The notes below the pieces were generated by a model. That model was not told the origin of the DNA, did not search any database, and worked only from the letters and a program-made list of their open reading frames with translations. Source: Sphaerospermopsis kisseleviana NIES-73 (GTDB lineage: Bacteria > Cyanobacteriota > Cyanobacteriia > Cyanobacteriales > Nostocaceae). Taken from it: a stretch of DNA of 64,000 nucleotides. This document shows, piece by piece, positions 43,846 to 52,643 of this stretch; positions within the stretch are counted from its first letter, which is position 1; every line of letters begins with the position of its first letter. The stretch is from contig NZ_AP018314.1 in assembly GCF_002368075.1 (NCBI RefSeq), positions 5,041,646-5,105,645 of the forward strand, read 5' to 3'. The position numbers and the translations under genes are program-made.

Positions 43846-46068
43846 ATGAATAAAAAATACTATTCTCAGCAGCAGCTTTCAGAAGTGAATGGCAATAATA
43901 ATCAATATAGACCTAATATACCTATGATTTACACAGTCCAACCTGAAGCAGATCATGAAGGCGGATTGAACTTAGGTAAATTATTATCAGTTATTCACCG
44001 CCGAATAATTGTAATTATAATTGGCACAGCTACATTTACCTCTGCGGCTTTAGGATGGGCGTTGATTAGTCCTCCAACCTATGTTGGTAAATTTGAAATT
44101 TTAACTGAACCTATAACCGCCGAAGATAAAGTAACTCTAGATGACAGAGCGAAAGAATCTGCAAATTCTCACACAATTGATGAAACAAAATTGAAAATTT
44201 TAGCAAGTCCTAAGTTAATGTCTCCAATTATCCAACAAGTCAAACAGTATTATCCAGATAGTAAAGAACCTCAACTTAATATCAAACTTGTGCCAAATAC
44301 TCAAATTTTAGAAGTCAGTTACCAAGATACTAATCCTGAAAAAGTTTTGTTTGTATTAAATAAAATATCTGAAGCATACTTAAATTACAGTATAGAGGAA
44401 CGCCAAATAGAGACTAAATTAGGAATTAAATTTGTTGAGGAACAACTACCACAACTGCTCAAGCGAGTTGAAATCCTACAGTCAGAACTACAAAGGTTTC
44501 GTCAAAAATATGGCATTATTAATGCTGAAATGCAAAGCGAGCAGCTTGCCAGTCAATATTCCCAAATTGTGCGGAATCGGCTTGATACTGAAGCACAGTT
44601 GGCTAAAGCTCAAACATCCTACAATAGTTTACAAAAACAATTGAGGCTGGAAGCTGAAGAAGCTGAAGTTGTTTTGGCTTTGAGTGAGTCGCCTAGTTAC
44701 CAGAAGTTATTGAATCAACTCCAAGATGTAGAATCTCAAATTGCCGTAAAATCAGCGCAATATCAGGAAGATAATCCGAGTATTAAAAACCTGCTCATTC
44801 AACGAAAAAATTTGCAGGATTTAGTAGTCAAAGAAAAACGACGTATCATGGGCAGCAAATTTTCCAACACAACCATGAACTTCCTAGATTCAGTTACCCC
44901 TAACTCGGATCGACTACGAGCGATCCAAAAATTTCTGGATGTAGATAAGGAAATTCAGGTATTAAAAACTCAACTCCAATCTCTTAATCAATCTGAAAGT
45001 GCCTTAAAGCAACAGGTTAAACAGTTTCCCTCTCTCACACGTCAAAAAGATGACTTAGAACGAAAATTAAAAATAGCTGTCGATAACCTAAATCACTTTT
45101 TAGCTGAACGTGAAAGATTACGAATATATTCAGCCCAAAAACAAGCTCCTTGGCAGATACTTACTCCGCCTAATCAGCCTGAAAATTTAGCGCCGAGTCC
45201 TACACTGAATTTAATTTTAGGAACAGCTTTAGGTTTATTATTAAGCACTGGATTTGCTTTGCTGATAGATAAGTTCAATAACGTCTTTTATAACCTTGAA
45301 GAAGTTAAAGAGAAAACTAAACTGCCAATATTAGGGGTTATTCCTCATATTAGGTTGGGCAAGGATGGTAAGCTTCGTAAAAAACAAGATATCTCAAATG
45401 TTTGTGAATCTTTTCGCTCTATTTACACAAATATTTTTCTTCTCAATAATGAGAATTCTATCCGCTCTCTAGCAATCATTTCAGCTGCTCCTGGAGATGG
45501 CAAATCTATAATTGCTCTTTACTTAGCTCAGACAGCAGCAGCAATGGGTAAACGTGTACTATTAGTAGATGCAAATCTACGTAAGCCTACAATCCATACA
45601 ATGTTGGGTTTACCCAATACAAAAGGGTTAAGTAATCTTATTTCTGAAGAACTCAATTTTGAGAATGTTATCTACAAAGTCAATAGCCATATCGTAGATC
45701 AAAAATATGGTTTGGAAACAACTATTTCCAAAGATGTAGGAGAATTACATCCACAGCATAACTTATTTGTCTTAACTGCTGGTCAAATTTCTTCAAATCC
45801 TACAATTTTACTTTCATCCCCTCAGATGGCAGAGTTAGCAGCAAAATTTCGGGAAAGTTTTGATTTGGTCATCTATGATACATCAAATTTGCTGAGGTTT
45901 ACAGATACTAGCCTCCTAATTAAGCATACAGATACAAGCATTTTATCTATGGGAATAGGTAAAACAAATCGTTTTTTGGTGTCAAAAATATTGGAACAAT
46001 TAAATATTTCGTCTCGTTCTATTTTAGGTGTAATCGCTATTGATATACAAGGTACTTTGAGAAAATAA
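43846..46068 (+). CDS. Wzc-like polysaccharide co-polymerase/BY-kinase-type protein
   Basis: 740 residues from ATG 43846 with AAGG seven bases before; a TTG six bases earlier is possible. Wzz domain with membrane helix near residues 53-73, long coiled-coil periplasmic part (about 160-430), a second membrane helix near 453-475, then a cytoplasmic P-loop domain with APGDGKS (about 547-553) and Walker A' VLLVDANLRKP. The tyrosine cluster that ends enteric Wzc is absent (it stops at IQGTLRK), so autophosphorylation there is unlikely. It would set chain length and link polymerase to export. It diverges from the minus-strand cluster. Confidence 0.88.
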   Translation: MNKKYYSQQQLSEVNGNNNQYRPNIPMIYTVQPEADHEGGLNLGKLLSVIHRRIIVIIIGTATFTSAALGWALISPPTYVGKFEILTEPITAEDKVTLDDRAKESANSHTIDETKLKILASPKLMSPIIQQVKQYYPDSKEPQLNIKLVPNTQILEVSYQDTNPEKVLFVLNKISEAYLNYSIEERQIETKLGIKFVEEQLPQLLKRVEILQSELQRFRQKYGIINAEMQSEQLASQYSQIVRNRLDTEAQLAKAQTSYNSLQKQLRLEAEEAEVVLALSESPSYQKLLNQLQDVESQIAVKSAQYQEDNPSIKNLLIQRKNLQDLVVKEKRRIMGSKFSNTTMNFLDSVTPNSDRLRAIQKFLDVDKEIQVLKTQLQSLNQSESALKQQVKQFPSLTRQKDDLERKLKIAVDNLNHFLAERERLRIYSAQKQAPWQILTPPNQPENLAPSPTLNLILGTALGLLLSTGFALLIDKFNNVFYNLEEVKEKTKLPILGVIPHIRLGKDGKLRKKQDISNVCESFRSIYTNIFLLNNENSIRSLAIISAAPGDGKSIIALYLAQTAAAMGKRVLLVDANLRKPTIHTMLGLPNTKGLSNLISEELNFENVIYKVNSHIVDQKYGLETTISKDVGELHPQHNLFVLTAGQISSNPTILLSSPQMAELAAKFRESFDLVIYDTSNLLRFTDTSLLIKHTDTSILSMGIGKTNRFLVSKILEQLNISSRSILGVIAIDIQGTLRK

Positions 46069-46253
46069 GATTGAGAACATAATATAGCCATTCTCATGCT
46101 AGTGAGGTACAAAGTTTTTTAGTTTTAGGGAACAGGTAAAAGGGAACAGGGAACAGTGAATAAATTGGTGTGTACCTCATTAGACTGGGAAACGATATAT
46201 CATTTCTGGCTGCAAAGTTATTATGTTTATGATCAGATGTGATATTTAAGGCT

Positions 46254-46282
46254 TGCTGAAAAAAGCAAACCCTATTTAGGTT
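46254..46282. repeat. Collapsed MITE: two ends joined
   Basis: GGCTTGCTGAAAA is directly followed by AAGCAAACCCTATTT, the inverse of the same end, as if the interior had been lost. Confidence 0.5.
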
Positions 46283-46403
46283 GCATATCTCTTAATCGTG
46301 AATTCAAAATATGCTAATAATATTGTTGACTAATTTCCAGAATTTTATTTGCATTAGCCAACAAAATAATAACGAAATGTTGACCTTAGAAGTCACAAAT
46401 ATG

Positions 46404-46440
46404 TAGGGCTTGCTGAAAAATCTTTTCTTGGAGGCATCAA
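46404..46440. repeat. Partial MITE end
   Basis: TAGGGCTTGCTGAAAAATCT followed by TTTCTTGGAGGCA, like the left end at 10222 and its relatives at 42632 and 50638. Confidence 0.5.
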
Positions 46441-46477
46441 CATAAAAATCTGATTTATCTAGGTTTTACATTTATAT

Positions 46478-46508
46478 GGCTTACGCCACGCTCCGCTATC
46501 AGTAAGCC
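46478..46508. repeat. 31-bp hairpin repeat with GGCTTAC arms
   Basis: GGCTTAC (46478-46484) is inverted at 46502-46508 around CCACGCTCCGCTAT-type sequence, a form commonly seen in very short dispersed repeats of cyanobacteria. Confidence 0.6.
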
Positions 46509-46580
46509 TAATTTACAGCTAATTTTAATTGCTGGCTGATTGAAAATTTTTTGTAACACTACAAATAATCTAAAAAAGAG

Positions 46581-47441
46581 ATGCTAACCGCAAACAACGA
46601 AATTCAGATTCAATCCTTCAGTCCTTCTAGAGAATTTACCGCTTCAAAAATCCCTACAAAAATTGATGTAATTGGCTCTCCTGTTACTGCTTTACCTTTT
46701 GAAGTCCAAATAAACATGATCTTAGAATGGGCTATGAGCAAAGTCAGCAAAGTTGTTTGCGTGGCTAATACTCATATGCTTGTGGAAGCTTATTGGCATC
46801 CAGACTTTTCCTCTGTGTTAAAGAATGCGGATATTGTTACTCCCGACGGTATGCCACTGGTTTGGATGTTGAAAGTAATGGGAGCAGGCGCTCAAAACCG
46901 CGTTGCTGGTATGGATATTCTTTTATCTTTGTGTAGATTAGCTCCACTAAGAGATATTCATCTTTTTTTCTTGGGTTCTGAGATGCAAATTCTAGAGAAG
47001 ATGAGAAAGAAGTTGGAGCGTGTTTTTCCCAATGTGAAAATTGCTGGAATGGAGCCTTTACCATTCCGTCCACTTACATTTACAGAGAATGAAGCTATTT
47101 TTAAAAAAATTCACGATAGTGGAGCCGGAATAGTTTTAGTTGCTTTAGGATGTCCAAAACAAGAGTATTGGATGAACCAAAACAAAGACAAAATTCAGGC
47201 TGTGATGATTGGTTTGGGAGGAGCATTTCCTGTCTTTGCAGAAAGCCACAAAAGAGCGCCCTATTGGATTCGTCATTTAGGGGGTGAGTGGTTCTATCGT
47301 CTGATTCAGGAACCATTGAGACTATTTCGTCGATATAGCACAACTATCCCAGTTTTTATTTGGTTAGCTTTAAAGCAACTGCTAAATTTGGCTCTAGTGA
47401 AAGTTGGACTGGGAGCAACACGAAAAGGAGCAAAATATTAA
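46581..47441 (+). CDS. WecG/TagA/CpsF-family glycosyltransferase
   Basis: 286 residues. KVVCVANTHMLVEAYWHPDFSSVL, DGMPLVWMLKVMG with NRVAGMDILL, and VALGCPKQEYWM are the family hallmarks (N-acetylmannosaminyl-type transfer to a lipid-linked sugar). It probably adds an early sugar on the undecaprenyl carrier, which fits its place with the co-polymerase gene on the same strand. ATG start 46581. The C-terminal hydrophobic segment may hold it at the membrane. Confidence 0.9.
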   Translation: MLTANNEIQIQSFSPSREFTASKIPTKIDVIGSPVTALPFEVQINMILEWAMSKVSKVVCVANTHMLVEAYWHPDFSSVLKNADIVTPDGMPLVWMLKVMGAGAQNRVAGMDILLSLCRLAPLRDIHLFFLGSEMQILEKMRKKLERVFPNVKIAGMEPLPFRPLTFTENEAIFKKIHDSGAGIVLVALGCPKQEYWMNQNKDKIQAVMIGLGGAFPVFAESHKRAPYWIRHLGGEWFYRLIQEPLRLFRRYSTTIPVFIWLALKQLLNLALVKVGLGATRKGAKY

Positions 47442-47623
47442 GCTTTGTAAACCTAATCTAGGAGAGCGAAAAATGTTGGGGGAGATGGGGTACATAACAC
47501 GGTAAGATGCTTGAATGTCGAATGGCACTAAGATAAGGTGAAAGCAAGTAGAGATAAGGATTTGAGGGAAATTAGCTAGTTAATCATTTGCTAACTTTCG
47601 CTAACTAATGCTATACTTTCCTC

Positions 47624-48245
47624 ATGGCATACATACCACTGGTGAAAAGCGGTCGAATTTCTGGGATTGCATCCAAACACTTTAAGGAGATATGCAGATG
47701 AGGGGAAAATCAAAAGCATTAAAAACCCAGCAGGACAAAGATTGTACGATGTCGAATCATACATCAGGGGCGATTCAATTAGAACTCCCACTATTTGCTA
47801 CTGTCGGGTTAGCTCCTCAAAGCAGCGAGATGACCTCGATAGACAAATCGCTTATATGCAATCCCTCTACCCAGACGCAGAAATCATCAAAGATATCGGG
47901 TCAGGACTCAACTTCAAAAGAAAAGGTCTGCGCTCCCTACTGGACAGACTTCTGCAAGGAGATAAGTTCATCCTTGTTGTTGCCTGTCGGGACAGACTCG
48001 CAAGATTTGGATTTGAGCTTGTACAATATATGGTCGAGCAAAACGGTGGACAAATCGTGGTTCTCGACAAAACTGTACACTGTCCACAATCAGAGCTTAC
48101 CCAAGTGGTTCGGCTTCGCTCACCATAAAATTTACTATCAATCCTTCACGTTTTTTCCTGTAGAATGCAGGACTGGAGAAAATACTCTAAAAAAATCAAA
48201 GAGGATTTATCTGAAATTGAGTTCTGCACAGAAAAGGAAGGTTAA
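47624..48245 (+). pseudogene. IS607-type serine recombinase (tnpA), frameshifted and interrupted
   Basis: The N-terminal MerR-like reading (MAYIPLVK) starts at ATG 47624. One extra base in the AAAA run near 47646-47649 shifts the frame; it continues as VEFLGLHPNTLRRYADEGKI. The resolvase domain with CYCRVSSSKQRDDLDRQ (nucleophile serine) and RDRLARFG follows. At 48105-48128 a 24-bp insert brings an in-frame stop; beyond it the frame resumes NLLSILHVFSCRMQDW to a stop at 48243. Without both lesions this would be a full IS607 TnpA of about 200 residues. It is inactive as it stands. Confidence 0.85.
48105..48128. mobile_element. 24-bp insertion in tnpA (very short dispersed repeat)
   Basis: GTGGTTCGGCTTCGCTCACC plus ATAA interrupts the tnpA reading frame. 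Removing exactly these 24 bases (or an equivalent rotation) restores the family sequence LTQ-NLLSILHVFSC. It carries TGGT/ACCA ends. The size and look match the small dispersed repeats reported for cyanobacteria. Confidence 0.7.
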
Positions 48246-48315
48246 ATATTGGTTTGGTGTTTCCAGATTTGTTTATAATGAAGATATTCAAGATAGAGAT
48301 TATAAGTTAAACTAA
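48199..48315 (+). pseudogene. TnpB N-terminal stub
   Basis: About 38 codons overlapping the tnpA end in another frame, reading YLKLSSAQKRKVKYWFGVSRFVYN, the start of IS607/IS605 TnpB. It stops at 48315; all catalytic parts are gone. This explains an otherwise odd open frame here. Confidence 0.75.
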
Positions 48316-48419
48316 GAGATTGAAGTAAAAAACGAAATTATAGACATAGTAAAATAGAGCTATAAATCAAATAGATTAGCTCCTAAATCTGATATTAATT
48401 AAATTAATGTAGAGAAGAA

Positions 48420-48522
48420 TTAAGTGGCTAATTGATAGTAACGTAAACAATCATCTGGTAAAAGATTCAGGATAAAATCCCTATCTGGAGTCCAACTAGA
48501 GACGTGTTGTTCATTGTTATAT
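48420..48522 (-). pseudogene. C-terminal relic of an unknown protein
   Basis: A minus-strand frame with coding look (SSWTPDRDFILNLLPDDCLRYY) ending in TAA at 48420. Its upstream part runs into the IS5-type fragment, so it is the 3' piece of another gene joined there. Not recognised. Confidence 0.25.
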
Positions 48523-48678
48523 TCAACTGAGGGTGCGGAATGTGGGATAAAAAATTGCGTTGAGAACTTCCCACATATCCACTTCACGTGGACGACCTCC
48601 TGGTTTTGCTTCTGGAATTAACTCACTCAGAAACTCATATTGGGCGCGAGTCAGGTTTCAGGGGTATGCTTTACTCAT
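48523..48678 (-). pseudogene. IS5-type transposase N-terminal fragment (DUF4096)
   Basis: From ATG 48678 the frame reads MSKAYP, then a TGA, then NLTRAQYEFLSELIPEAKPGG and RPREVDMWEVLNAIFY, the N-terminus of IS5-family transposases. It carries a stop at codon 7 and loses homology after AIFY, so it is dead. Confidence 0.75.
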
Positions 48679-48995
48679 GTCACTCTCTCGGTGCTGTCTA
48701 TTATCTATTCACAGCTTATACTGAGAGAGCTTTTTTACCACCTTTCCTACTTTTCAAACATCCTCTTACTGCTGACTCCTGATTCCTGTTGTATTTAGAT
48801 AAAGCACGAGGTACATCTGAGGTACATCTTGAGCTTCCTTGTCAGTTCCTCAACTTCAGATTATCCTGTGTAAACACTCCCCCTCTACTATCCAAAAACA
48901 ACTTCTCAACTCGAACCCCAGAAAAAGTTTTAGACTGATAAAGACACAAGCTTTAATGGGAGTGTCAACTGCTCAATTAAGACTCAAGAATCCCG

Positions 48996-50639
48996 ATGTT
49001 AACAGGTACAATTTTGCAGAGTGGAAAATATACCATTATCCAAGAAATAGGGAGAGGTGGATTTGGTATTACTTTCAAAGCTACGCATCGTTACTTAGGT
49101 CAAGAAGTAGTGATGAAAACTATCAATGAACGGCTCAGGCAACATCCTGATTTTCCTAAATTCGAGCGTCAATTTCAAGATGAAGCAAGAAGATTAGCCA
49201 CTTGCGTCCATCCTAACATTGTCCGAGTTAGTGACTTTTTTGAGGAAAATGGTTTACCTTACATGGTGATGGAATATATTCCAGGGGAAACTTTAGGACA
49301 AGCCTTTGTGTCACCAGGAATACCTTTATCAGAAGAAACCGCAATTCATTATATTCGCCAAATTGGGGCAGCATTGCAGGTGGTACATAATAACAGTTTG
49401 CTGCACCGAGATATTAAACCTGATAATATTATTCTCCGCCAAGGCACTCAGGAAGTTATACTGATTGATTTTGGCATAGCTAGAGAATTTAACAGCGGTG
49501 TTAAACAAACTCACACTGGTTTAGTGAGTGAAGGCTATGCACCTATTGAACAGTATTTAAGCCAAGCAACACGCACCCCAGCTACCGATGTTTATGGTTT
49601 AGCTGCTACTTTGTATGCACTTTTAACCGGACAAGTTCCCATACCGGCATTATTACGAGATAGACAACCAATGCCTTCTCCCCGTGAACTGCAACCCTAC
49701 CTGAGTGCAGCTATTAATCAAGCAGTTATGCGCGGTATGGCTGTGGAGTCTCGGTTTCGTCCGGCGACAGTAGCAGAATGGTTACAATTATTACCTGGAA
49801 GCGGTTTGGAGATGACACCGCAATTACTTACTCAACCCGCACCAACGATTAATGTATCAGCACTAGAAGCAGAAAATCGGCAAAAACAACCAGCACCTAT
49901 TCCTGCTCCTATATCATCACCAGTAAGTAAAGTTACAGTATTACCAAACAAAATTGTTACATCTAAGGCATTTCTTAGCGTGGGTGTAGCTTTGGTAGCT
50001 ATGACAGCAGGGTTTACTGTGACAAGAATGTTACCGAAATCTCAATCACAAGCCCCCAAGCCACTTTTTGAACAACCTCTTCCAGAACCTACTACACCAA
50101 AACCGGTAGTTGAAACTACACCTTCACCGGAAAATCAAGATCATCAAACTCAATCTTCTAGTGAGTCGGCATCATTTTCTACTTCAGAACGACGCAAGCG
50201 CAAACGTAATTTTTCCCCAGAACCAACTCCCACTAACGAGAGTGTTTCTCCAGAAACTGCGCCTGAACAAGAAAATTCTTCAGAACTTACACCCCGCACA
50301 AATCCACAAACTACATCTACACCTGTGGTTACTCCCACACCTTCATTAGTGGAGAAGCTACGGGAAGCTCAATCATCTCCTCAACCTACCCCATCTCCAG
50401 AAAAAGAACAAGAAAATATCTCACCCCCTGCTATTGAAAATAACGACTCTGCTCAACCGGAAAAACCAGAAGCACCTGTAGTTATACCAACAGCACCACC
50501 ACAACCGAAAAATTCTGTGGTTGTACCCACAACACCACCTAAGCAATCTGAGAGTAAAGATTCTTCTACTGTGGTTGTACCAACACAAGAAACAAATTCA
50601 AAAGAAAAAAATGCAAATGCACCTGCTAATAATAATTAG
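48996..50639 (+). CDS. Serine/threonine protein kinase with proline-rich C-terminus
   Basis: 547 residues, Hanks-type. Gly-loop GRGGFG (19-24), ATP lysine K41, catalytic HRDIKPDN (137-144) and DFG (158-160) are all present, so it should be active. After the kinase domain (about 10-265) come a linker, one membrane helix (about 325-345, [17 protein letters not shown]) and a long Pro/Thr/Ser/Glu-rich tail, presumably outside the membrane. ATG 48996 was chosen because the Gly-loop starts soon after. It stands alone; substrates unknown. Confidence 0.92.
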   Translation: MLTGTILQSGKYTIIQEIGRGGFGITFKATHRYLGQEVVMKTINERLRQHPDFPKFERQFQDEARRLATCVHPNIVRVSDFFEENGLPYMVMEYIPGETLGQAFVSPGIPLSEETAIHYIRQIGAALQVVHNNSLLHRDIKPDNIILRQGTQEVILIDFGIAREFNSGVKQTHTGLVSEGYAPIEQYLSQATRTPATDVYGLAATLYALLTGQVPIPALLRDRQPMPSPRELQPYLSAAINQAVMRGMAVESRFRPATVAEWLQLLPGSGLEMTPQLLTQPAPTINVSALEAENRQKQPAPIPAPISSPVSKVTVLPNKIVTSKAFLSVGVALVAMTAGFTVTRMLPKSQSQAPKPLFEQPLPEPTTPKPVVETTPSPENQDHQTQSSSESASFSTSERRKRKRNFSPEPTPTNESVSPETAPEQENSSELTPRTNPQTTSTPVVTPTPSLVEKLREAQSSPQPTPSPEKEQENISPPAIENNDSAQPEKPEAPVVIPTAPPQPKNSVVVPTTPPKQSESKDSSTVVVPTQETNSKEKNANAPANNN

Positions 50640-50745
50640 GGAATGCTATTGAAAGTCTTCTCGTGGAGGCCGGTAAGAGTTTGGTTTATCTGTTGGTAAC
50701 AAAATTTTTTCATCTTTCCTAATCTCCTAGCAGATAGAGGAGTAT
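50638..50745. repeat. Degenerate MITE-family copy
   Basis: AGGGAATGCTATTGAAAGTC, then GGTAAGAGTTTGG and ATCTGTTGGTAAC, align in order with the left half of the element at 10222. It overlaps the kinase stop codon region. Confidence 0.5.
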
Positions 50746-50867
50746 ATAAAAAATTATGCTCCATTAGCTAGAAGTTAGAAAATATTCAGGTTTTTATAAT
50801 TTGAAGTCATTACGCAGTCTGCTTAAAAAACGTCATACACTCATCCTCTGAAATAGGAGAAATAATT

Positions 50868-51311
50868 ATGACAATGACAGGATTAGATACTTTTGATGCT
50901 ACTGTACAGAAAACAATTCCTTGGATTAATGAGTTAGCAAAAGAGTTAGGTTGGGAAAATAAACACCAAGTCTTTCAAGGTTTGCGAGCTACATTACACG
51001 CATTGCGCGATCGCTTGACTGTGGAAGAAGCTGCCCATTTGGGAGCGCAATTACCCATTCTTTTAGGTGGATTTTATTACGAAAATTGGCGACCAGGTGC
51101 AAAACAAACTAAAGATAGAACAAAGGAGGAATTTTTACAGCATATTCGGGATTATTTCCGCAATGTTAATGCTGATATTGATCCAGAAACTTTGGTGCGT
51201 GCTGTCTTCAAAGTTCTTGCTCAAAGAGTTTCCCCAGGAGAAGTTGAGGATGTTATTCACATGATGCCCCCTGCTTTGCGAGAACTTTGGCCGGAAACTG
51301 TGCGTACTTAA
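50868..51311 (+). CDS. DUF2267-family protein
   Basis: 147 residues, helical. FDATVQKTIPWINELAKELG, QVFQGLRATLHALRDRLTVEEAAHLGAQLP and ARL-like VLAQRVSPGEVEDVIHMMPPALRELWP are the DUF2267 pattern. Function unknown; often associated with stress-induced genes. ATG 50868 with AGGAGAAATA ribosome site. A second ATG two codons later is possible. No operon partner. Confidence 0.85.
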   Translation: MTMTGLDTFDATVQKTIPWINELAKELGWENKHQVFQGLRATLHALRDRLTVEEAAHLGAQLPILLGGFYYENWRPGAKQTKDRTKEEFLQHIRDYFRNVNADIDPETLVRAVFKVLAQRVSPGEVEDVIHMMPPALRELWPETVRT

Positions 51312-51424
51312 TTATTTAATTAAAATGGGGCATTTTCATCTTTGTTGAGTTGCCCCACAACTCATTTAAATGGTGACAAATAACTAATCCTGTACTGAGC
51401 TAGTTTCTAAGTTTTTTATTAATT

Positions 51425-51475
51425 AACCGCAAAGTACGCAAAGTACACAAAGGAAGAGAAGGAAGAGAAGGAAGA
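51425..51475. repeat. CGCAAAGTA / GGAAGAGAA tandem repeats
   Basis: CCGCAAAGTACGCAAAGTAC followed by three GGAAGAGAA-like units. It belongs to the same dispersed family as 18360 and 61770. Confidence 0.75.
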
Positions 51476-51591
51476 TAATTAGTAATCTTTTGGGGGAAAG
51501 GGAGTAAAATCAATATTTTCAGGGTATTTTGTTATTTACGATTGATTGAGAATTAGTATATAATATTTTCGCACCTTTATCATAAAAACAG

Positions 51592-52485
51592 ATGACACAG
51601 GGGAAAATATTACTCGAACCAGGGACTTTATGGAAGAGGGTAAAACAAACTACAGCACACGCTTTAGAATGTGAAGCTTTAAAATCTATTCCCACAGAAT
51701 TTGAATTTGTAGAACAAGATGGGGTTAAATTCTTAGTGAGAATTTTAGCAAATCTCAACCGTAAAAAAGCCGCAAAAGAACAACAAGAAAAACAAACCGC
51801 TAAGACAGGTAAAGAATTTAATCCTTTTTTACCTTATGAACAAGATTTATTTGTAACTGACATTTCCGAAACTCATGTTTGTATTTTAAATAAGTTCAAT
51901 GTTGTTGATTATCACCTATTAATTATTACCCGTGCTTTTGAGGAACAGGAAAATTTATTAACTCTCGAAGATTTTACGGCAATGTCGGCTTGTTTGGTTG
52001 ACTTTGATGGGTTAGTATTTTATAATGGTGGTAAAATTGCTGGTGCAAGTCAGCGACATAAACATTTACAAATAGTACCAATTTCTGGAAAAGAAATACC
52101 CATTGCACCATTAATAGAAACAGTTAAATTTACAGAAAGTATCACAACTATACCCGGACTGCCTTTTTTACACGCTTTTACAACTTTTGCACCTAATGAA
52201 ACAGCAGGGGTGACGTTAGCGAAATATTATGCTTTACTAGAGATGGTAGGCATTCAGGCAGTTGATAATAATCAACAATCGGGAGCATATAATTTTTTAG
52301 CAACGCGAGAATGGATGTTAATTATACCACGTTTGCAGGAGGAATTTGAGTCAATTTCTATTAATTCTTTGGGCTTTGCTGGTGCTTTGTTGGTGAGAAA
52401 TACTGAACAAATGCAGTTAGTTAAAGATATTGGTCCAATGAATATTTTAAGGAAGGTTGCTTTAGATTTTTCCCAGGAATTATAA
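51592..52485 (+). CDS. Ap4A phosphorylase/ATP adenylyltransferase-like (DUF4922, HIT superfamily)
   Basis: 297 residues. The histidine-triad-like motif QRHKHLQIVP (154-163; H156-K-H158-L-Q160) is that of Ap4A phosphorylases, which split diadenosine tetraphosphate into ATP and ADP using phosphate. The AFEEQENLLTLEDF and FYNGGKIAGASQ segments before it support the family. ATG start 51592. It precedes the cysteine desulfurase-like gene by about 160 bp on the same strand; no functional link is known. Confidence 0.85.
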   Translation: MTQGKILLEPGTLWKRVKQTTAHALECEALKSIPTEFEFVEQDGVKFLVRILANLNRKKAAKEQQEKQTAKTGKEFNPFLPYEQDLFVTDISETHVCILNKFNVVDYHLLIITRAFEEQENLLTLEDFTAMSACLVDFDGLVFYNGGKIAGASQRHKHLQIVPISGKEIPIAPLIETVKFTESITTIPGLPFLHAFTTFAPNETAGVTLAKYYALLEMVGIQAVDNNQQSGAYNFLATREWMLIIPRLQEEFESISINSLGFAGALLVRNTEQMQLVKDIGPMNILRKVALDFSQEL

Positions 52486-52507
52486 ATTCAGTTTCGCGCA
52501 ATCTTCG

Positions 52508-52540
52508 TCAGGAGATCCCGCAGGGTAGACGCTAAGGAGC
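52508..52540. repeat. Short dispersed repeat (GATCCCGCAGGGTAGACGC)
   Basis: GGAGATCCCGCAGGGTAGACG interrupts a CGCAAAG-type repeat in the gap after the Ap4A phosphorylase-like gene. It is another example of a short mobile-looking repeat set into a different repeat. Confidence 0.5.
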
Positions 52541-52643
52541 AAAGACGCAAAGTTTCAGATTTGAAAATAATCTGCTTACCCTTAGGTAAGCAAGCTACAT
52601 CTGCATTAAAAAATCTGTTTTCTCTCCATAAGGAAATTAATTT

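Larger units (their letters stand above)
46069..46580. other. Repeat-rich gap between Wzc-like and WecG-like genes
   Basis: About 510 bp: GGGAACAG repeats (about 46127-46160), two partial ends of the MITE family (46254-46282 head-to-head and 46404-46440), and a 31-bp hairpin (46478-46508). No gene was recognised. Confidence 0.55.

Noticed and set aside
47692-48315. 207-codon plus-strand frame across the IS607 region as one protein
   Set aside because: Only its last about 38 codons are meaningful (TnpB start); the rest is an alternative frame of tnpA.
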